The notes under the pieces were generated by a model, which saw nothing but the letters and a program-made list of their open reading frames with translations, ran no database searches and was not told where the DNA came from. From the NCBI GenBank assembly GCA_015345905.1, contig JADDTR010000006.1, positions 808,513-872,512 on the forward strand: a DNA stretch of 64,000 bases. Reading direction: 5' to 3'. Source of the stretch: Aotearoamyces nothofagi (Eukaryota > Ascomycota > Leotiomycetes > Leotiales > Tympanidaceae). Both the position numbers and the translations under genes were made by a program. Below are positions 58,025 through 64,000 of this stretch, piece after piece; within the stretch, counting starts at the first letter, position 1, and each line of letters begins with the position of its first letter.

Positions 58025-58632
58025 GGCGCGAGGCGTGGATTAGAGAAGGGCCCAAGGAGGGTTCGAACGTGATTTATGTGTTGGTCGCTGCCTTGATTGG
58101 TGTGGTTGGATGCGGCGTGCTTATTGGCCGTACATTCCAGGGATGCTGATACGTTGTCGGAGCAGGGCGAACGAGTCTTGTAATAACGATGTTGAATATT
58201 CCGATGGGTGGTGGTGACGAAGAAAGAGAGCTCCGATGAAGAATTGAATTTAGTTTTTACCTCGAAAGATGTTGACAATTATTGTGAAATCTATATATCG
58301 AGTCACGAAGTGACTGACTCGCAAAAACGAATTGATGGAAGCAGAGAGTTCGGTGAGAATGATCATACTTATATCCACTCACCACGACTACTACCCACCC
58401 ACGCCAAGCGCTCAAGACAACAAAGATGTGACAACGAAGCATGGGACGCACTTGACTGGAAATGTAAGCCAGTGCAATCACTGATCAAAAGAGCTTCTTG
58501 TCGACTGGAACGTCTCACAGCGAATTAGATTTGTTTTATCCGCCAAACCTATCTTGATAACCCCTCCTCCCAAGGCGCCTTGCAACGCGATAATCACGTG
58601 TCATCCATATATCCTTGTCGACCATATACATA
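58025..58632. other. Intergenic region upstream of the small secreted protein
   Basis: 608 bases with that gene's promoter and the 3' flank of the SSX2IP-type gene. No feature seen. Confidence 0.5.
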
Positions 58633-60687
58633 TCATACCTCGGCTTCAGGTCCCTTTCCAGGCGACACTCCACCAAGTATTAAAGACTCCAGTTCCCATG
58701 GACTCAGTGTGCTTCTTCTCCTCGATGCCCGCCCTCCGCTTCTCCCTGTGGCCTTGCGCTTCCTTGTGGCGCCATCTTCAGGCGCAAGAGGCACCATTTC
58801 CTTCGTCGGTTCCCGGTAGTCTGCATCTGAGATAACGGGAGGCTTCAGTGCTGTGCCTGCAGCAGATGATAACTTTGCAGCCTTTAGCTTTGCTCTGACT
58901 CTCGCAGCATCAGCTTCCCGTTCTGTAGCGGCAAGTTTCGCGGCTATTGAAGCCATTGTGAGTGGTGATTGCTGTGCTATTGCAGATGCGGGTCGAGGAA
59001 GACGAGAGGAACCAGTTGGTTTAATTGCTGACAAGACTTTCAGAGGAGATGACTGTAGGTTGGCAGTCTTTAGTAGAGACACCTCATCCTGTGCTTGCAC
59101 AGAGTTCTCCATATTGCTTGAAGACTGATCGAGATGTGCAAGATCCCACGTATTCTCTTCCACAATTGTTGTGAAATTGCTTCGCAGATTACCATTGTCG
59201 GTTATATCGCGCAAAGGAGATAGTTGAGGTGGTGCCGGGGCAGGTGACATTGAAGAAGCTGTATTTATTGACATTTCTTGGTCTTCTTGTTGCTGTTCCT
59301 CAATTTCTTCTCCGAAGAGACTACTCTCCTCGTCGCTTTCTCCGTCACTCTGATCATCAAGCTCCGGAGTTGGATTCCCAGTAATAGGAACCTGAGAATC
59401 GTCCATGGCATCAATATCTGCCTGTGTATCTCCTTCATCTTCGTCTTCTGCATTCGAGCATGTGCTACCAGCAATTGGAGAAAGCAGCTTTTTGATATCC
59501 TGTTCTTCTTCTTCAACACCCGGAACTTTAATAGGACTGAGGCTCATGCCCAACTTTAGCTCTTCAAGATTCACTGTCTGGCCACTCCTGGCCATGCGTT
59601 TGCGCCATCCATCCATCATTTGCACAGCTTCTCGCCACCGACCTTCCATCTTCTCCCATCCTTCGCGTAGTCGTATTATCTCGTCTTCCCTAACTTCTAC
59701 CTCCTCGAGAGGTACGAATGATGGATTCGTCAATAATGTTCGCAGGTGCTCAATAACACCGTCCATGTCTGCAGCAATATTCTCGTAGCTCGAATCCATG
59801 TGTACGACCATGCCCCCCTCCTGCTGGCCCTCCCTCTCCCATCCTGACAAAGCCTGTAGCGTCTCGACTGTCTTCCTAACAAGACCGCCCAAGTTCTCAT
59901 TTTCTTCACTTAGACCTCGTGCCAGCTCCGTCAAGAATTCATTTGTCTCCGCTCTCAAATCATAGCCACTCTCATCGGTACCCATCGCCCTCGTCAAAGG
60001 TTCTTCCCCGCCCACGCCAGCCACTACAGTAACTGTCGCAACTCCCACGGCTTTCCCGCTACCTCGAGTACGTCCTCCTTCTCCAACATGCTTTTTCAAG
60101 CCTTCTATAATACGCTCCCGTTTTCTAACTTCGTTCGCACATTGTGCTCGCGTTTGGCCGACCAACATTCGCATTCTACTCATCTCCTCTTTTAGCCCTC
60201 GAGCTGCTTGTTCTGCACTTCGAAGTTGTGTTTTCAGTGCACGTTCAGTGGACTCCGCGAGCCCTAGCCGCCGCTGTGCTTCAGCATGCTTTGTCTGGAG
60301 TCTCTCGAAATCTGTCGTTTGTCGGAGTGTATCTGCGCGTAGGGTTCTTATAGATATAGAAAGTGATTCGCGTTGCTCAGCATCGCGCTATTAACATATC
60401 ATTAGTATCGAAAATGTATCATCCCATTTAGAGCTTCCACAGTTATGAAGAGCTAAGGCATTGGTGGTCAAAACAGAATGGAAAACAATGGAAAAAATAG
60501 AGCATACATCTCGTCGCAAGATCAGGTCGTTAATCACGCTCATAACCCGTCCCATTGTAGCCTCCATCCCACCTTCGCCCAGGTCCGGGCGCGAAAAGTC
60601 GATCGTTTGACCATTGCGTAAGAGACCTCGTGACAGAAGAAGATTGTTGATGTATACCGACGCCGTTTTCAGGCTATCAGACTCCAT
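58633..60687 (-). CDS. SSX2IP/Msd1/TinC-type microtubule-anchoring protein
   Basis: Belongs to the afadin- and alpha-actinin-binding (ADIP) family; relatives Msd1 (fission yeast) and TinC (Aspergillus) anchor microtubule minus ends at the spindle pole body. Two exons, 60687-60508 and 60387-58633, about 644 residues. The N-terminus, LKTASVYINNLLLSRGLLRN and ATMGRVMSVINDLILRRD, is the conserved start. A long coiled coil follows (QRESLSISIRTLRADTLRQT; RKRERIIEGLKKHV), then GWEKMEGRWREAVQMMDGWR near residue 320. The second half is disordered and acidic, with Ser/Pro motifs (LSPIKVPG, LSPLRDI) that could be cyclin-dependent kinase sites, and ends with basic RRRSTLSPWELESLILG. The longest single frame misses the first exon. 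Confidence 0.82.
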
Positions 60688-61353
60688 TTCTTTATACGGA
60701 ATATAATCTGTTACAAACACGGATGTAGCGAAATACCGTTGGCGTTCGTAATATCAGCGATAGAGTGCGCGGGCAAAGTATGTTGCTTCGTGATCCTTCA
60801 AAATGCTCATGTTGCGCGATACACATGTAAACAATGCCAAGGCTATTTTGCAGGGATGATTTCGTGGAGAGGCACTAAATCGACGGCTAGAACCCCCCCA
60901 AAGAATACAACACAACATATGATAAGATCATCCAAAGAGATGAGCACCTAAATTAATTTAATGCCTCAGATTCATGCAAAATCGCTTTGCATGCACTAAT
61001 CACCATGTTTAGATCTAATCAGTCACAGACTTTAGCCATGTGCAGGTATTTCTTCACTATCAGATCTCAATCTGTCTATGTCTCTGATATTCGTAAACAT
61101 AGCGTCAATATCTGGAATGGTTCCTTATTCCCTTCAATTAAACCCATCATAACCATTCCAATTCCCATTGGTCCTGATTCCATCACGCCTTATATGCCAG
61201 ACCTGCTAGCGCTCGCTCCTTCTCCTGGTCTGAAAACTTGATCGTAGAAAATGAACAAATGAACTTAATGTGATCTTGAGTATTCAATTTCCTTGCTGGG
61301 AAAAGCACACCGATTTATCGCATCTAGCCAGCAGTAGAAGGTGATTTATCATA
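60688..61353. other. Intergenic region upstream of the SSX2IP-type gene
   Basis: 666 bases with that gene's promoter and the 3' flank of the Boi-type gene. No feature seen. Confidence 0.5.
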
Positions 61354-64000
61354 TTAGGCAGTCTTTGGATGCAAGTCTTCAGGGGTACTATCTCCCAGTG
61401 GCATGCCACCACCCTGAGCGCTTTCAGTCATCGAAGCGACGCCCGTATCGAATCTTGAAACACCGGACACGCCACTGTCACCTTCGTGCGACTCGTCATC
61501 GAAAATTATGCCACGAATGTTCAGCCCATTAAGGTCTGAGATAGGTGTCTTCGCAGGTTCTTCTACTTGCTCATCGAGGTTCATGAGTGCTGGTGGCCTG
61601 TGCCGCATTGCACGGGCTTTTGCTAAAGAAATAGTCTTCTGCTGATATGTGGTTGTTATTGGTTGTGAATCGTCTCGATCGATGGTAGCTTTCATTAGTG
61701 CAGCCATCCACAGTCGGCCTATCGTAATATTTGGCACAGCAAAATAATGTACAGTGGGTTTTGTGAAATTTACTGCGCGAGATAGACCAGCCCTGGGCGG
61801 CACTAGCTTGAAAATGAACATAGAATCATTTGTTGGTTTACCCAAAGTCGACAGTGGCTCGGCAGCTGCTTCTGTCGAAGCGAGCGTAGGTGTGTGGGAA
61901 TTTTGAGGACTGGTTGGACTTGTCGTTGCCCCGGTCAGTGTGGCGTGGAGTCCAGTAAGTCTGTCAGTGTCTGCTGGTAGGACTCGATGGAATGATATGT
62001 CTATAAGACCTTGTTCTTCTTTGTCATCCTCGGAATAGTAGTAAGATAACCGCCGACCCTTCAAGATGAATAACCGTGGCTTCCACGTTGTCATCAGGTT
62101 GGTATTCTTCTTCTTCATCCAACCACTGAAGTCACAGTCGACCATCTGCTCTTGAGGCGTTTTCTTTTCCAATCCCCTAGTGTAGGCACTAGTCTCTTTC
62201 TTGGATTTTTTCCTGCTGGTACGACTACCTGGGGTCGTCATGGCACTGGGGATTTTGGTACTATCGGGCGAATCAAGTTCGAAACTAGGTCCACCAGATG
62301 TTGTCGTACTTGAGCCTGTGTGGGAGGGCGATTGGAGCGGACCATCTTCCTTTGGCGAGCTTAATTTTTCAATTGGCGATGCAATGCGAGCTTTCTCTGT
62401 GTCAGTGACTGCATCGGAAGTAGCTCGTAGACCAGACCCTCGGGATGCTGGAGATCCAGGCAAAAGCCAGTCTTGTGGTGTTGTAGTCGCCGGGGATCGT
62501 GGGGGTCCTGTCGCAGGTAGATTGAAATTTCCATCGAGTTTGGTTACGGTGGGTGAGGGAAGATCTTTCGGAGGTGGCATTGGCCGCATTGAACTGGTTG
62601 TATCGGCGGAGGGTGTCCTACGCCGCCCATTAAGAGATACACCATAATATTTCTGAGACGCCGGGGACATATGGGAGTCGCGAATAGAGTCCACGCTTCC
62701 GAATCGCGAGTGCCTTGCATTAGTTGTGGCACTCCGAATCCTCTGTTCATCTGTATAGCTAGAATTGCGAGAGTGCGCTGCTACATTAGACGCTCCACTT
62801 CTCTTCCGGAGGACATTCCTCTGTCGCCCTTCAAACTCACCACCGGAGGCGTACCCACGATCAAATTCGAGAGGCGTTATGCGAGGGACGCCTGCCAGAT
62901 CATTATCTTCAATCAAAGTTTTAGTACCAACAGATGACATTGGCCTGCTCTGATTCGGAGATTGACTACCCATTGTCCAATTTCTATCGAACGAGGGTTG
63001 CTTTTTGTGGCCTCCACCAGGCAGAGTCAATGTCGTTGATCCCGCGCCATCAACACTCTTGCCTAATTGCAATGCAGTACCAGAATCGATTGATGAATGC
63101 CGGCGCGAATGATTTAGATCACGTATAGACGCTGCAGAAGGGCGGGATTCTGCGGCTGAGCGAGTTGGGCTGTCTATGACTGGCGAGGGGACCGAACCTA
63201 TTGGCTCTGTTCTACCGGCCTGTTGCTGAGAATATCGGGGGCTTTGACGGGACCCGGGCCTTTCCATCAGGCTTGGTATCCTGGGCAATGCTGTTGAATT
63301 TGTAAAGGTACTGCCTCGACTTCGTATCCCATCCTCCGCGCCAGCATCATTGGCAAATGTCCGAGTATTCCTCTTATTAGCTAGAGGTGTGATGCCTTTC
63401 ACTTCATCTTGCAAAGCTTTAATCTTTTGCCATGTCTTCAGTCTTCGGCCAACCGAACCAAGATCAAATTCCTTGATGAATACGGAGGTCTGATCCATTC
63501 CTAAAAGGACTTCACCAGTAATATCTTGCTCCTGGAAGACATCACAGTGCTTGGATTCCACGCCGACACTAGAGAGATACTCTGCAACATGAGCGGGGTT
63601 CCAAGAGTTGACCTCGGATTCGGTATGTGCGGTTCCTTCCTCCTCGTCCGTCTCCTCACCATTGATGTATGAGAGGCGGTGGTCGACATGACTGCTATAC
63701 TCACTACCAGAGTCGTTTGTACCACGGCGCTCCCCAACACCACTATGCCTCGGGGTGCTCATGTTGGATATATGCTCTTGGATTACACTTAGTGTTTCGT
63801 TCATGACGGGACTGTCCTGCCCCCCGATGTTGGGGTTTGCAGCTGATGTCAGGCCTATACTTCGTGGCGCGGACGATGCATTTGTAGATAATGAATGAGT
63901 GGACATTATACCATTGCCATTGCTATTACCATTGTTATTTTCAAACGTTGTAGTCGTGATTAAAGGCGAAGTCACTGTTGCCGTATCGAGAACCTGTGAA
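61354..64000 (-). CDS. Boi1/Boi2-type SAM and PH domain polarity protein, 5' part beyond window
   Basis: Partial gene; the 3' 2.6 kb are present and the beginning lies past position 64000. Boi proteins act with Cdc42 and Bem1 in polarised growth and exocytosis. About 880 residues are visible. DSPVMNETLSVIQEHISNMS comes early, then a SAM domain (SWNPAHVAEYLSSVGVESKH ... SVGRRLKTWQKIKAL). A Ser/Pro-rich linker of about 400 residues follows. The PH domain begins at DFSGWMKKKNTNLMTTWKPR, with RRLSYYYSEDDKEEQGLID and RLWMAALMKATIDRD at its end. The family's N-terminal SH3 domain is expected outside the window. TTCACAG at 64000-63994 could be an acceptor, so coding may begin at 63993. An ATG is not needed within the visible part. 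Confidence 0.87.
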   Translation of the reverse strand, partial: SQVLDTATVTSPLITTTTFENNNGNSNGNGIMSTHSLSTNASSAPRSIGLTSAANPNIGGQDSPVMNETLSVIQEHISNMSTPRHSGVGERRGTNDSGSEYSSHVDHRLSYINGEETDEEEGTAHTESEVNSWNPAHVAEYLSSVGVESKHCDVFQEQDITGEVLLGMDQTSVFIKEFDLGSVGRRLKTWQKIKALQDEVKGITPLANKRNTRTFANDAGAEDGIRSRGSTFTNSTALPRIPSLMERPGSRQSPRYSQQQAGRTEPIGSVPSPVIDSPTRSAAESRPSAASIRDLNHSRRHSSIDSGTALQLGKSVDGAGSTTLTLPGGGHKKQPSFDRNWTMGSQSPNQSRPMSSVGTKTLIEDNDLAGVPRITPLEFDRGYASGGEFEGRQRNVLRKRSGASNVAAHSRNSSYTDEQRIRSATTNARHSRFGSVDSIRDSHMSPASQKYYGVSLNGRRRTPSADTTSSMRPMPPPKDLPSPTVTKLDGNFNLPATGPPRSPATTTPQDWLLPGSPASRGSGLRATSDAVTDTEKARIASPIEKLSSPKEDGPLQSPSHTGSSTTTSGGPSFELDSPDSTKIPSAMTTPGSRTSRKKSKKETSAYTRGLEKKTPQEQMVDCDFSGWMKKKNTNLMTTWKPRLFILKGRRLSYYYSEDDKEEQGLIDISFHRVLPADTDRLTGLHATLTGATTSPTSPQNSHTPTLASTEAAAEPLSTLGKPTNDSMFIFKLVPPRAGLSRAVNFTKPTVHYFAVPNITIGRLWMAALMKATIDRDDSQPITTTYQQKTISLAKARAMRHRPPALMNLDEQVEEPAKTPISDLNGLNIRGIIFDDESHEGDSGVSGVSRFDTGVASMTESAQGGGMPLGDSTPEDLHPKTA

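Noticed and set aside
58060-58080. GGTTCGAAC resembling a tRNA T-loop
   Set aside because: No matching stem, anticodon arm or A-box at the right distance on either strand.

Overview
The window is nuclear DNA of a filamentous ascomycete (Pezizomycotina). The genes carry short introns (about 50-80 nt) with GTANGT-type donors and TACTAAC/CTAAC branch sites, and the protein set is typically fungal: Sso-type syntaxin, Flo8/SomA LisH factor, Zn2Cys6 regulator, BIM1-like copper protein, Fre-type ferric reductase and Boi-type SAM-PH protein. The protein wording looks most like Leotiomycetes, but I cannot run a comparison, so the class is only an inference. I see no prophage, CRISPR, rRNA, tRNA or intact transposon.

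Layout. 0.2-8 kb: a DHA1-type MFS transporter, then on the minus strand ERV41 (ER-Golgi cargo receptor), an SSO1-type plasma-membrane t-SNARE and IMP4 (U3 snoRNP). 8.4-18.9 kb: UPF1/NAM7 helicase (plus), an AhpC/TSA-type redox protein (plus), a MOSC-ferredoxin reductase-[2Fe-2S] fusion (minus) and RRP7 (minus). 19.1-26.1 kb, all minus: the meiotic recombinase DMC1 in 13 exons, a seven-knuckle Gis2/CNBP-type protein and a two-TM protein of unknown function. 27.4-36 kb: the U5-40K WD40 splicing protein, divergent from BET3 (TRAPP), then a Flo8/SomA-type LisH regulator and a conserved unknown protein. 36.7-46.3 kb: a CYP6-type cyclophilin-RRM protein, a 3.1-kb gene-poor stretch, a Zn2Cys6 factor, and ribosomal protein eS24 divergent from an EFM3-type eEF2 lysine methyltransferase. 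46.6-64 kb: an SP-RING (MIZ) protein, a BIM1-like copper protein divergent from a ferric reductase, an arrestin-like protein, a small secreted protein, an SSX2IP/Msd1/TinC-type protein, and the 3' part of a Boi-type SAM-PH gene that runs off the window.

Most genes are housekeeping (secretion, ribosome assembly, mRNA decay, splicing, translation). I do not see an obvious undescribed multi-gene system. The most interesting points are: exon architecture (two GC-AG introns supported by frame and conserved protein, a 9-nt and two 12-nt microexons, and a 6-nt first coding exon); introns at repeated equivalent positions within zinc knuckles; the divergent BIM1-like/ferric-reductase pair suggesting a copper/iron module; and the MOSC-reductase fusion. 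Exon coordinates were derived by hand from splice consensus, reading frame and family resemblance; no transcript evidence was available.
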